Of a DNA stretch of 64,000 nucleotides, positions 25,077-32,414 are shown piece after piece (position 1 is the stretch's first letter; every line of letters starts with the position of its first letter). Position numbers and translations under genes: made by a program. Under the pieces are notes generated by a model. That model did not search any database. It had not been told where the DNA came from and was given only the letters and a program-made list of their open reading frames with translations. Source of the stretch: Mesorhizobium sp. WSM3860 (GTDB lineage Bacteria; Pseudomonadota; Alphaproteobacteria; Rhizobiales; Rhizobiaceae). The stretch spans positions 1-64,000 of the forward strand of contig NZ_NSGF01000017.1 in the NCBI RefSeq assembly GCF_002294995.1, read 5' to 3'.

Positions 25077-25268
25077 TCAGGCCTTCTTCTCAACCACCTT
25101 CTTATGGTGGTGATGATGATGGTGGTGGTGGTGATGGTGCCGGCGATGATGCTTGTGGTGGTGGTGCTTTACCACCGGGGCCGCATCGGCGCTGGTCGTG
25201 CCGAGGATCGGCATGGTGAACGCCAGGGCCAGAGCCAGCCCGAGCGCGGAGAGGAGGGACTTCTTCAT
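25077..25268 (-). CDS. Secreted histidine-rich peptide
   Basis: The 63-residue product has a clear signal peptide (KKSLLSALGLALALAFTMP..SADAAP). The mature part of about 30 residues is made almost wholly of His, Lys and Arg, with HHHHKHHRRH followed by twelve consecutive His, then KKVVEKKA. Such a sequence should bind Ni2+, Zn2+ or Cu2+ in the periplasm. The reading frame uses both CAC and CAT codons, which argues against simple triplet slippage alone. I do not know a named family. Confidence 0.65.
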   Translation of the reverse strand: MKKSLLSALGLALALAFTMPILGTTSADAAPVVKHHHHKHHRRHHHHHHHHHHHHKKVVEKKA

Positions 25269-25497
25269 GATTTCGTTTCCTTTTACGCGGGCGTTCCGGA
25301 GTTCACCGGACCAAATCGGTGACCCAAGCCTCGCGATCGGCACTATCCTCCTGGATTTTTTCGACAATTTTTCCGGACTGTAGATTTTTGTTTCTGGATT
25401 GTTTCTGGCTGAACCACGATCGCGCCGCGGGCCCTTGCGGACGCGCAAGGACGGCTCGGCTATCATGCTTTTCGAGCCGATGCGTCAGTCGCGCGCC

Positions 25498-26097
25498 TCA
25501 CATCGGCGGCGCGACGCCATGATTGCCGACCACTACCCGGCGCGAAACGAGCTTGCCGTCGCTGCCGCGCTCGGCGCTGACGAACACCGTCATGCCTGGC
25601 TTGAGATCCGCCGGCGTGGCGGGCGCGAATTTCACGATCGGCGTCGATTGCGGGATCGCGATCTCCTTCTTCTGGCCATTGCTGTAGGTGAGCGTCACCG
25701 TCCTGCCGCTGACCTCGGTCACGTCGGCGACAGTGCCGTTGGTCATTCGGCTATTGGGCTGCAAATCCCAATCGCGGTCGCCTTCTCCGGTTCCCTTTAA
25801 CGCCGCCGGGAAGATCACGACTTCCAGCGCGCCGCTGCCGCCGTCGGCTTTGGAGACCGATGCGATGCCGAGGAAATCGCCCTGTTTGATATCGGCGGCG
25901 GACGCCTTGGCGACCCCTGAGATCATCCAGTCCGGAGAAAGGATGATCGTATCGCTCTTGCCGTCGCGAGCTTTCACGGTCAGCGTCGTACCGGCGAGGT
26001 CGACCACTGTGCCGCGCACGCGCATGGTGTCCGCCTGCGCGGCGCCCGCAAGGCCTGAAATCGTGCCGAATACGATAGCGAATAGCTTCAGTTTCAT
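25498..26097 (-). CDS. Secreted DUF5666-like protein
   Basis: The 199-residue protein has a signal peptide (KLFAIVFGTISGLAGAAQA). The mature part contains two similar beta-rich units, each following the pattern G-x-V-x-D-(10)-LTVKARDG / VTLTYSNGQ then an IKQGDF / LKPGMTVFVSA element. This repeated RGTVVDL..DIKQGDF pattern is typical of DUF5666-like domains. Function is unknown. Confidence 0.6.
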   Translation of the reverse strand: MKLKLFAIVFGTISGLAGAAQADTMRVRGTVVDLAGTTLTVKARDGKSDTIILSPDWMISGVAKASAADIKQGDFLGIASVSKADGGSGALEVVIFPAALKGTGEGDRDWDLQPNSRMTNGTVADVTEVSGRTVTLTYSNGQKKEIAIPQSTPIVKFAPATPADLKPGMTVFVSAERGSDGKLVSRRVVVGNHGVAPPM

Positions 26098-26401
26098 GGA
26101 ATCCGATCCTCTTCAAAAGGGGCTGGCGTCGCCCGCCTTCCGGCCAGCGACAGAGAGCTAACGAACCGGAGTGGGCAAAATGCCGGCGGGTGCGGCCTTC
26201 AGCGCTTCAAAAGATCTTGATTGGGCCTCGCGCCACCTTACATGTCGGTGGCCTGCGGCTTCGGCCCCCAGCCGATAACACGGTCACGAAGGCGTGACGG
26301 CCAAAACGGCCTCTTGGCAAATCATCCGTTAACGGCCATTCTCCCGCCCGTCTCAGGCAACGCCACATTTCATCTGTGTTGTTTCATCCCAAGGAGTTGC
26401 C
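26098..26401. other. 304-bp gap between divergent genes
   Basis: No gene is seen. A hairpin GCCACC/GGTGGC is present near 26230-26252, and GGCC-AAAA-GGCC at about 26300. The AAGGAGTTGCC before 26402 is the ribosome site of the next gene. The rest shows nothing I can name. Confidence 0.5.
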
Positions 26402-26668
26402 ATGCCCAACACCGCAAGAAACGCTGTTTCTAACGACATCATTGCCGCGTCCGGCCTCAATCCGCTGAAAGCCGTCCGCGAAACGAGGGGATATACGATC
26501 GAGGAACTTTCCTTGACCTGCGGCCTGGCCGTGGGCGAGATCGTCGACATCGAGGACGGCAAGGATGCCGACCCCGCCAAGCTCAGGCGTATCGCCTCCG
26601 CGCTGCAAGTGCCGGAAGAGGAATTGATCATGATGCCGACCGAAGAGAATCGGCCCACACAGCAATAG
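26402..26668 (+). CDS. Small XRE-type helix-turn-helix protein
   Basis: The 88-residue protein is a single Cro/C1-type HTH: NPLKAVRETRGYTIEELSLTCGLAVGEIVDIEDGKDADPAKLRRIASALQVPEEEL. There is no effector domain. The strong AAGGAGT site and the following terminator mark it as a monocistronic gene. Its targets are unknown. Confidence 0.8.
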   Translation: MPNTARNAVSNDIIAASGLNPLKAVRETRGYTIEELSLTCGLAVGEIVDIEDGKDADPAKLRRIASALQVPEEELIMMPTEENRPTQQ

Positions 26669-26693
26669 AGACGCCGAAGCGTCCGCGAAAAAC

Positions 26694-26726
26694 GCCCGCC
26701 ATGGCCCGCCCTGGCGGGCTTTTTTG
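26694..26726 (+). terminator. Rho-independent terminator after the XRE gene
   Basis: GCCCGCCA (26694-26701), a 10-base loop and TGGCGGGC (26712-26719) are followed by TTTTTT. Confidence 0.88.
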
Positions 26727-26840
26727 CGCCTTCCATTGTCCCCTGGCCCTTGCCAACTGCCAGCGCGCCATGTGGCAATCCCGGCCGCTGCCACGATTCG
26801 GCGGCATAGACTGGCCACATGCCTGATTGAGGTTTCGCTC

Positions 26841-27299
26841 ATGAGCTTGGAATCGGTCCGCGCCTTCTTTGCCGAACATGCACCCGACATCGAGGTGCTG
26901 GTCACCGAAGCGAGCTCGGCGACGGTGGCCCTGGCGGCCGACGCCCATGGCGTGCTGCCGGCGCAGATCGCCAAGACGATCTGCCTACGCGTCGGCGACC
27001 AAACTATGCTGGTCGTGACCAGCGGCACTGCCAGGCTCGACAACCGCAAATGCAAGGACACGCTCGGCGGCAAGCCGCGCATGCTCGATGGCGAGCAGGT
27101 GCTTGCCGCGACCAGCCATCCGCCGGGCGGCGTCTGCCCCTTCGGCCTGCCGGCGCCGCTGCCGGTCTTTTGCGATATGACCCTGCGGGCCTTCGACGAG
27201 GTCGTGCCGGCCGCCGGCGCGACCAACGCGGCGGTGCGGATTGCGCCGCAGCGGATGGCCGAACTTGTCGACGCCAAATGGGTCGACGTGTGCCAGTAG
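26841..27299 (+). CDS. YbaK/ProX-type aminoacyl-tRNA editing domain protein
   Basis: The 152-residue protein is a free-standing YbaK-like domain, a family that removes wrongly attached amino acids from tRNA (for example Cys or Ala from tRNA-Pro). The conserved parts are LPAQIAKTICLRVGDQTMLVVTSGTARLDNRK, with the catalytic-region Lys, and ATSHPPGGVCPFGLP. The ATG at 26841 is chosen because the upstream frame is not protein-like. The convergent tRNA-Pro gene begins 41 bp downstream, a suggestive placement. Confidence 0.85.
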   Translation: MSLESVRAFFAEHAPDIEVLVTEASSATVALAADAHGVLPAQIAKTICLRVGDQTMLVVTSGTARLDNRKCKDTLGGKPRMLDGEQVLAATSHPPGGVCPFGLPAPLPVFCDMTLRAFDEVVPAAGATNAAVRIAPQRMAELVDAKWVDVCQ

Positions 27300-27340
27300 G
27301 GATTGGAGGGGACTTCTGGAGGCCAAGTCTCAAGGCGAAA

Positions 27341-27417
<77 letters not shown>

Positions 27418-27471
27418 GACCGGGTGGCGATGTATCGTGATAACCCCGTGCGGGTCAACCGAATTCGGCGG

Positions 27472-28788
27472 CTATTTCGCCGATGATAGTGCCGCAGCGG
27501 GAAGGGCTCGCGCCGGCCGCAATTCCCTCTGGTGTCGGTATTCCAGCGCGATTGCGCCCCAGATCAGCCCGAGCAGCAGATAGAGATGGCGCCAGTGGTC
27601 GATGTCGATGAAGGTGCCGAGCCCGATATTGCCGAGATAGGCGACGTAGGCGCAAAGCAGATAGGGCTGCCAAGGGCGAGCGCGCAGGAGGATGCGGAAG
27701 CCGGCGCAGATCGTCCACAGCGTCAGCGTCAGGAACGAGACGAAGCCCAGCCAGCCATAGTCCATCAGCGCCTTCAGCCAGATGTCGTGCGTGTCTTCGC
27801 CGTAGATCGTGCCGAAGACCAGCGGGCCGATGCCGAACGGGTGCTCCAGCGCCAACTGGAAGCCGATCGTATAGCGGGCGAAGCGGCCGAGACGCGCGGT
27901 ATCGTAGCTCTGCTCGAGATGCGCGCGCTGGGTGAACATATCCGACACGCCGGGCAGCTGCAGGATGACGAGGACGGCGATGATCAGCAGTGCGAGCGCG
28001 GCGATCGTCATCACCACGACTCGCAGGCGGAACATGCCGCTGGCGCTCTGCAGGAAGAGGCATGCGGTGAGCAGCACCGCCGACACCGCGAACATGCCCC
28101 AGGCGCCGCGCGAGAAGGAGAAGAAGATGCCGGCTGTGATGATCAATAGCGGCACCGCCAAAAGCGGCATGCGCGACACCGGGCCGGTGAGCAGCAGGTG
28201 GAGCAGGTAGGTGCCGGGCAGCACCAGGAACGGACCGAACACGTTCGGATCCTGAAAGGCGCCGGCGGCGCGGTCGTATTTGGTGAACATCTCCGCGCCC
28301 GGAAAGGCATGGAAGTAGCCGGCGATGCCGAGCAGCGAGGTCGCGACGGCCGACACCACATAGGCGATGAAGATCAGTCGGTAGAGGTCAGGCTGGACCG
28401 ATGTCACCGAGGCGAAGAAGACCGCGCTGAAGGCGAGAAACAGCGAGACCGCGAGATAGAGCGGTGTGTTGGCGAGTTCCGCCATCTGCGTCATCGCGAT
28501 CATGCCGCCGATATTCATCGCCACCAAAAGCACCAGCAGCGGCAATATCGCTCGCGATATTCTGAGGCCAAACAGCGCCCAGACGGCGATCAGCCCGGCC
28601 ATGTAGAGCTCGTAGGGTGCCGGCTCGCTGATGACGAAGCCGGAAAGCAGGATGCCGACGACGATAGCGGCCGACGAAATGAGCGCGATCAGTTTTGCGT
28701 TGACCGCCTGAGGCGGCAACTGGTTGACCGCCTGAGGCGGCAACTGGTTGACCGCGCCGGCCGACAACTCCTGCGTGATGGCGCTCAA
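27472..28788 (-). CDS. O-antigen ligase/polymerase-type membrane protein (Wzy/WaaL family)
   Basis: The 438-residue protein has about ten to twelve hydrophobic segments and a large periplasmic loop near the C-terminus, the layout of Wzy polymerases and WaaL ligases. The loop has GRFARYTIGFQLALEHPFGIGP..THDIWLKALMDYGWLG, with the H(S/D)xxL-type motif of this family. FSFSRGAWGMFAVSAVLL precedes it. In this gene cluster it should polymerise the repeat unit of a surface polysaccharide. The N-terminus carries an in-frame tandem repeat (AVNQLPPQ twice). Its start overlaps the end of the sugar transferase gene. Confidence 0.85.
   Translation of the reverse strand: MSAITQELSAGAVNQLPPQAVNQLPPQAVNAKLIALISSAAIVVGILLSGFVISEPAPYELYMAGLIAVWALFGLRISRAILPLLVLLVAMNIGGMIAMTQMAELANTPLYLAVSLFLAFSAVFFASVTSVQPDLYRLIFIAYVVSAVATSLLGIAGYFHAFPGAEMFTKYDRAAGAFQDPNVFGPFLVLPGTYLLHLLLTGPVSRMPLLAVPLLIITAGIFFSFSRGAWGMFAVSAVLLTACLFLQSASGMFRLRVVVMTIAALALLIIAVLVILQLPGVSDMFTQRAHLEQSYDTARLGRFARYTIGFQLALEHPFGIGPLVFGTIYGEDTHDIWLKALMDYGWLGFVSFLTLTLWTICAGFRILLRARPWQPYLLCAYVAYLGNIGLGTFIDIDHWRHLYLLLGLIWGAIALEYRHQRELRPARALPAAALSSAK
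28699..28755. repeat. 24-bp tandem repeat in the polymerase gene
   Basis: Two exact 24-bp copies (28699-28722 and 28723-28746) are followed by a partial third. They lie in the N-terminal coding part and keep the frame, adding eight residues (AVNQLPPQ) per copy before the first membrane segment. Confidence 0.9.
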
Positions 28789-30317
28789 TAGGCGTTTTCC
28801 GTGTTGAGCAGGCGGACGGGCGTCAGGAACAGGATGCGCAGGTCGAACAGCATCGACCAGTTCTCGATGTAGTAGAGATCGTATTCGGTGCGCATGCGGA
28901 TCTTTTCATTGGTGTCCATCTCGCCGCGCCAGCCATTGATCTGCGCCCAGCCGGTGACGCCCGGCTTGACCTTGTGGCGGGCGAAATAGCCGTCGACCAC
29001 CTCGTTGTAGAGCAGGTTGTGCGATTGGGCGGCGATCGCGTGTGGGCGCGGCCCGACCAGCGACAGCGAGCCGAACAGCGAGTTGAAGAACTGCGGCAGC
29101 TCGTCGATCGAGGTCTTGCGGATGAAGCGGCCGACGTGGGTGACGCGCGGGTCGTTCTTGGTCACCGTCTGCTTGGCGGTCGGGTCCGACCTGTCCGTAT
29201 ACATCGACCGGAACTTGTAGACCTCGATGACCTCGTTGTTGAAGCCGTGCCGCTTCTGCTTGAACAGCACCGGACCCTTGCTGTCGAGCTTGATGGCGAT
29301 CGCGGTGGCGAGCATCACCGGCGAGAAGACGATGATGCCGACCAGCGAGAAGATGATGTCGAAGCTGCGCTTGGCGACCGAGTCCCAGTCGTTGATCGGC
29401 TTGTCGAAGATGTCGAGCATCGGCACCGAGCCGATGTAGGAATAGGCGCGCGGGCGGAACTGCAGCGCGTTGGAATGCGCCGAGAGCCGGATGTCGACCG
29501 GCAGAACCCAGAGCTTCTTCAGAAGCTGCAGCACGCGCGATTCGGCCGTCAGCGGCAGCGACACGATCAGCATGTCGATGCGGGCGATGCGGGCGAACTC
29601 GATCAGTTCGGAAATGGTGCCGAGCTTCGGGTAGCCGGCGACGATCGGCGGCGAACGCTTGTCGCCGCGATCGTCGAAGATGCCGCAGATGCGTATATCG
29701 TTATAGGGCTGCTTCTCGACCGAGCGGATCAGCATTTCGGCCGACTTGCCGCCGCCGACGATGACCGCGCGGCGCTCCATGCGCCCGTCGCGCGCCCAGC
29801 GCCTGATCAGCCTGGACATCACCAGTCTGAGCCCGAAGATCAGCACGAATCCGACCACGAACCAACTGCCGAACAGGAGGCGCGAATAGTCCTCCGAGGC
29901 CTTCATGGCGAAGGCCGTGAGAGCCATCAGCGCGAAGGTGCCGGCCCAGACGAGCAGGACGCGGCCGAAATTGGCGAGGGGGCGCATCAGCGCCGCGATC
30001 TGGTAGCTGTCGCTGACGTCGAGCAGCACCACCGCCAGGAACGAAGCTGCCGCGATCGTCAGCGGATATTGCCAGGCGAGATAGTTGAAAAAGCCGACAT
30101 AGTAGAAATAGAGGCAAATGCCTGACAGGAAGAGCACGGCGAATTCGACCATGCGCAGCACGCCGCTGACCATGATCGGCGACATCGTATCGCGCCGGTA
30201 CTGCGAGGCGACCTGTCGCGCCACGTCATTGATGCCGGGCACTTGACCTTCGGCCGGGCCGTCGAATTTGCGCACCGCCTCCATGGAAAAGCGGTGCGCG
30301 GGGTCGATCTCGTTCAT
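28785..30317 (-). CDS. Undecaprenyl-phosphate sugar phosphotransferase (initiating transferase, WcaJ/HfsE type)
   Basis: The enzyme loads the first sugar phosphate onto undecaprenyl phosphate at the inner membrane, starting repeat-unit synthesis. The 510-residue protein has four N-terminal membrane helices, a central Rossmann-like part (RRAVIVGGGKSAEMLI), and the C-terminal transferase domain from about residue 315: KRSFDIIFSLVGIIVFSPVML, KQKRHGFNNEVIEVYKFRSM, then RKTSIDELPQFFNSLFGSLSLVGPRPHA and PGVTGWAQINGWRGE. All the catalytic motifs of the PGT family are present. It overlaps the polymerase gene by 4 bp. Confidence 0.93.
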   Translation of the reverse strand: MNEIDPAHRFSMEAVRKFDGPAEGQVPGINDVARQVASQYRRDTMSPIMVSGVLRMVEFAVLFLSGICLYFYYVGFFNYLAWQYPLTIAAASFLAVVLLDVSDSYQIAALMRPLANFGRVLLVWAGTFALMALTAFAMKASEDYSRLLFGSWFVVGFVLIFGLRLVMSRLIRRWARDGRMERRAVIVGGGKSAEMLIRSVEKQPYNDIRICGIFDDRGDKRSPPIVAGYPKLGTISELIEFARIARIDMLIVSLPLTAESRVLQLLKKLWVLPVDIRLSAHSNALQFRPRAYSYIGSVPMLDIFDKPINDWDSVAKRSFDIIFSLVGIIVFSPVMLATAIAIKLDSKGPVLFKQKRHGFNNEVIEVYKFRSMYTDRSDPTAKQTVTKNDPRVTHVGRFIRKTSIDELPQFFNSLFGSLSLVGPRPHAIAAQSHNLLYNEVVDGYFARHKVKPGVTGWAQINGWRGEMDTNEKIRMRTEYDLYYIENWSMLFDLRILFLTPVRLLNTENAY

Positions 30318-30448
30318 GGGGATTGTCCGCGAGCTTCGCGCGAGTGAATAGCAAAAGAGAGCTAAGAAAGCCTTGAAACAACAGGTGGCTTTGAATGCGT
30401 GTTGTTGCTTGCGGCGACTTTTCGCCCGTATTGCTAGATTAGTAGATT
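30318..30448. other. Gap between glycosyltransferase and sugar transferase genes
   Basis: This 131-bp AT-richer gap holds no gene. It may carry the promoter of the downstream pair (sugar transferase, polymerase). No clear hairpin with a T run is seen. Confidence 0.4.
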
Positions 30449-31579
30449 CTAAAGCTTTAGCGCGGCGAAGTAAGCTTTCTCGATCTCGGCCGCCATCACG
30501 TCGGCCCCGAATCGCGCCTTCAACTCGGGGTTTTGCGGCATCAGCTTGCGGTAGGCGCCGCGATCGTCGAGAGCCGTTCTGAGCCTGTCGGCAAGTTGGC
30601 GAGCATCGGGCCGGATCAGGGCAGGGGAGTCTTCGCCGAAGATCTCGGGAATGCCGCCCACGGCGGTGGCAATCATCGGCATGCCGGCTGCCAGCGCCTC
30701 GAGCACGATATAGGGCATTGCTTCCGCGCGGGACGGGACGACGATCAGCTCGGCCAGGGCGAAGGCTTCTCTGGCCGGCATCGGCGGCAGGAAGCGGACA
30801 TGGCCCTTCAGTCCGAGTCGCTCCACCTGAGCGTGGTAGCGTGGCAGGTCGTCGCCGGCGCCGACCATCACCGCGCTTAACCGGCGGCCGAGCTCCCTGC
30901 CGGCCCGCGCCAGCGCATCGATGAAGATGTCCGGGCCTTTGAGATCGCGCATCATGCCGATGTATATGAGATCGGCGGCATCGGCCGCCGGCGCCACCGG
31001 TTCGAACTCGACGGCCCGCAGGCCGTTATAGACAAGCCTGTTGGGGATGGGCGGCTCGCCGACCTTCCGGCGATAGGTTTTCCGCTCATAATCGGAAACG
31101 AACAGAAGGCAGTCGCTGAAGCGGGCCATGAAGCGCTCCAGCGCGAAGAACAGCTTTCCGGTGGCTGTCGTTTCGTCATAGTGCAGCGAGCCGCCATGCG
31201 GCGAATAAAGGCGGGCCACGCGAGACCTTGAAACCCGCAACAGTGAGCCGAACAGACGGGCATAGGCGCCACCCTTGGCGCCATGCCCGTGCAGCACGTC
31301 CGGCCGCAATTCCTTGATGATCCGATAGGTGCGCCAGGCCGCGGCGATGTCGCCCGGTCCGATATGACGCTGCATCGGCGTGCGATGGATGCCGAGCGCC
31401 AGGCGCTCTTTCATCGCTCCGAACAGCCGCTCCTCATAGTCGCCGCCCGTCGTCGAATCGCAGACGATGCCCACGGAATGGCCGGCGGCGACCTGCGCCT
31501 CGGTCAGGTCGCGCACATGCCGGAAGATTCCCCCGACAGGTGAGCGGAAGCAATGGACGATCCGGAGGTGAGCCGCCAC
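30449..31579 (-). CDS. Glycosyltransferase family 4
   Basis: The 376-residue protein has two Rossmann halves (GT-B). The donor half has the signature FLPPMPAREAFALAELIVVPSRAEAMPYIVLEALAAGMPMIATAVGGIPEIF, where the EX7E motif sits. The acceptor half begins RIVHCFRSPVGGIFRHVRDL with a glycine-rich turn. It is cytoplasmic and would add a sugar to the lipid-linked unit. The start is GTG at 31579, eight bases after the exporter gene. It is the only glycosyltransferase in the cluster besides the initiating enzyme. Confidence 0.92.
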   Translation of the reverse strand: MAAHLRIVHCFRSPVGGIFRHVRDLTEAQVAAGHSVGIVCDSTTGGDYEERLFGAMKERLALGIHRTPMQRHIGPGDIAAAWRTYRIIKELRPDVLHGHGAKGGAYARLFGSLLRVSRSRVARLYSPHGGSLHYDETTATGKLFFALERFMARFSDCLLFVSDYERKTYRRKVGEPPIPNRLVYNGLRAVEFEPVAPAADAADLIYIGMMRDLKGPDIFIDALARAGRELGRRLSAVMVGAGDDLPRYHAQVERLGLKGHVRFLPPMPAREAFALAELIVVPSRAEAMPYIVLEALAAGMPMIATAVGGIPEIFGEDSPALIRPDARQLADRLRTALDDRGAYRKLMPQNPELKARFGADVMAAEIEKAYFAALKL

Positions 31580-31587
31580 GTTGGTTT

Positions 31588-32151
31588 TCAGAACAGGCGT
31601 TCGCGGACGTAGACGGTGTCGCCGGGCAGCAGCGGATCTGATGTCTGCACCCTGCCGGTCATGACCTTGCCGTTGATATCGCGGGTGATGTCGACGCTTT
31701 CCTGGTTGGCGCGCGGCGTGAAGCCTCCGGCGATCGCGATCGCCTTCTGCACGGTCAATCCCGGCACATAGGAATACTGGCCCGCAGCGCCGACTTCGCC
31801 CATGACGAAGATCGGCCGGTACCGGTCGATCTCGACCGAGACGTCTGGATCGCGCAGATATCCCTGGCGCAATTTATCGGCGATTTCCTTTTCAAGCTGC
31901 TGGGCGGTGTGGCCCCGCGCCGGAACGGCCCCAACCAGCGGGAAGGAAATGTAGCCGGACTGGTCGACGCTGTAGGTGTTGGTCAGCCCGTCCTGCTCGA
32001 ACACAGTGACGCGGATGCGGTCCCCGGCGCCGAGTCTGTAAGGCTGGTCGAGCACTTCATGAAAGGCGGCGGGCGTCGGCCGGTAGCTGGAACACCCGGT
32101 AAGCAGCGACAAGGCAAGCATGGCGCGAAAGAGATGAGCAGTGCTTTTCAT
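31588..32151 (-). CDS. Polysaccharide export lipoprotein (Wza-type, short)
   Basis: Wza proteins form the outer-membrane channel for capsule or exopolysaccharide. The 187-residue protein has a lipoprotein signal with lipobox LLTGC, a Poly_export domain (PYRLGAGDRIRVTVFEQDGLTNTYSVDQSGYISFPLVGAVPARGHTAQQLEKEI) and a SLBB unit (FVMGEVGAAGQYSYVPGLTVQKAIAIAGGFTPRAN). It lacks the C-terminal region of E. coli Wza, as in rhizobial and holdfast-type exporters of this size. Confidence 0.92.
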   Translation of the reverse strand: MKSTAHLFRAMLALSLLTGCSSYRPTPAAFHEVLDQPYRLGAGDRIRVTVFEQDGLTNTYSVDQSGYISFPLVGAVPARGHTAQQLEKEIADKLRQGYLRDPDVSVEIDRYRPIFVMGEVGAAGQYSYVPGLTVQKAIAIAGGFTPRANQESVDITRDINGKVMTGRVQTSDPLLPGDTVYVRERLF

Positions 32152-32414
32152 GATCGGACACGAACCTTCGTCGCTCTCGCCACCGGTGAGGCGGCCACCC
32201 CAGGAAGTGCGCCCGTTATCATCCTGTTAGGGTTAATGGGCGGTAAAGGACGTCGCCCGGAAGCGGAGATGGTCGGCAAAAAACCCAATTGTTCTATTGC
32301 TTTCGCCTAATGTTCTTTGAGTGCATTCTAATAAGTGCGCATCCTGATCTTAACGGCTGAGTTACCATAGTTGTTTACGGTCCATCCTCGACTCAAAGTT
32401 CCGGAGCAGGATGC
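32152..32414. promoter_or_regulatory. Divergent control region of the polysaccharide locus
   Basis: This 263-bp region separates the exporter operon (minus strand) from the co-polymerase gene (plus strand) and must hold both promoters. An imperfect inverted repeat, CGCCCGTTA..TAATGGGCG, spans about 32208-32242. No operator could be assigned. GGAGCAGG at 32403-32410 is the ribosome site of the plus-strand gene. Confidence 0.5.

Noticed and set aside
30373..30582. A 69-residue plus-strand frame before the sugar transferase
   Set aside because: It is Arg/Ser-rich shadow text, overlaps the glycosyltransferase end and has no ribosome site.
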